A program made the translations under genes and the position numbers. The notes below the pieces were generated by a model that ran no database searches, was not told the origin of the DNA, and saw only the letters and a list, made by a program, of their open reading frames with translations. A stretch of DNA of 11,811 nt, taken from contig DFKI01000158.1 of the NCBI GenBank assembly GCA_002373325.1, forward strand, positions 1-11,811, given 5' to 3'. This DNA comes from Treponema sp. UBA3649 (GTDB lineage Bacteria; Spirochaetota; Spirochaetia; Treponematales; Treponemataceae). Positions 11,526 to 11,811 of the stretch are shown piece by piece (positions within the stretch are counted from its first letter, which is position 1; each line of letters starts with the position of its first letter).

Positions 11526-11811
11526 TATAAAATTGATTTAATCCCACCTGAATTCTGTCATTAATTTGCGTTTTGCAAAGATGTAATCGAGCTGGTTTTA
11601 TAAGTTTGCTACTTTTTAAGGATTTGTATAAGGTAAATGCCGTAACTGTTGCAAGGGAAATTTGATGTTGATAGAGGAAGCTCTGCAATGGAGACAGGGT
11701 TCGTGGCACCGAAGCATTTGCACGGAAGGGAGCGAAAGCGACCTCCAATTCCTATTACCGTGCTCCATGATTCGGTGACGCGGTTCCTGGCGTGAATGGA
11801 AGTGCTTCCTC
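11526..11811. other. Right-end stretch without a supported gene
   Basis: AT-rich after the regulator, then a more GC-balanced segment from about 11680. It includes a small inverted repeat TTTGC/GCAAA (11565-11579) without a T tract, a possible GNRA-capped hairpin near 11725-11752, and GGAAG/CTTCC close to the window edge. The only long frame (minus, 11748-11506) starts with TTG, has no ribosome site and does not look like a protein. It may be the flank of a structured RNA or a mobile element that continues beyond the window. Confidence 0.35.

Noticed and set aside
11506..11748. 80-residue minus-strand frame at the right edge
   Set aside because: It starts with TTG, has no Shine-Dalgarno, overlaps the end of the regulator and shows no domain-like pattern.

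Overview
The window looks like chromosome of an anaerobic, host-associated spirochaete close to Treponema. This is an inference from gene content: a two-iron superoxide reductase beside a flavoprotein-rubredoxin-rubrerythrin fusion, acetate kinase with a C-terminal extension, a DUF3737 protein, spirochaete-type lipoprotein signals, and two unrelated AAA ATPase/PD-(D/E)XK-like proteins of kinds common in gut spirochaetes, Bacteroidota and clostridia. I could not run a search, so the genus is not proven.

Layout. Positions 1-1276 (minus) hold an oxygen-defence operon: desulfoferrodoxin, then a flavin reductase/rubredoxin frame that runs without a stop into rubrerythrin and leaves the window. Superoxide reductase makes peroxide, rubrerythrin removes it, and the flavoprotein-rubredoxin is the likely electron carrier. 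Next come a DUF3737 beta-solenoid protein (plus, 1462-2301), a convergent nucleoside/guanine deaminase (minus, 2328-2774) and acetate kinase (plus, 2952-4289). Two 71-bp composite palindromic repeats follow (4307-4460). Then a probable two-gene unit encodes a lipoprotein type-B carboxylesterase and an AAA-ATPase/nuclease-like protein (4509-7783). On the minus strand lie a secreted formylglycine-generating-enzyme-like protein (7834-8616) and an AAA_14/DUF4143 ATPase (8772-9947), each with its own promoter.

The right end is more AT-rich and looks like accessory DNA. A small XRE-type repressor (11250-11525) faces a minus-strand unit made of a repeat peptide and a small lipoprotein (10264-10767), which ends in a clear intrinsic terminator. 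The two promoters face each other with overlapping -35 boxes inside a cluster of TTTAGT half-sites. The leader of the minus-strand unit carries a 12-bp hairpin. The repeat peptide (two 38-codon repeats, rich in Pro, Asn, Gly and Lys) is one base out of frame with its well-placed ATG because of an A7 run just after the start, yet its frame ends in a GTGA overlap with the lipoprotein start. This regulator/repeat-peptide/lipoprotein module is my best candidate for something undescribed.

The last 286 bases hold no gene I can support.
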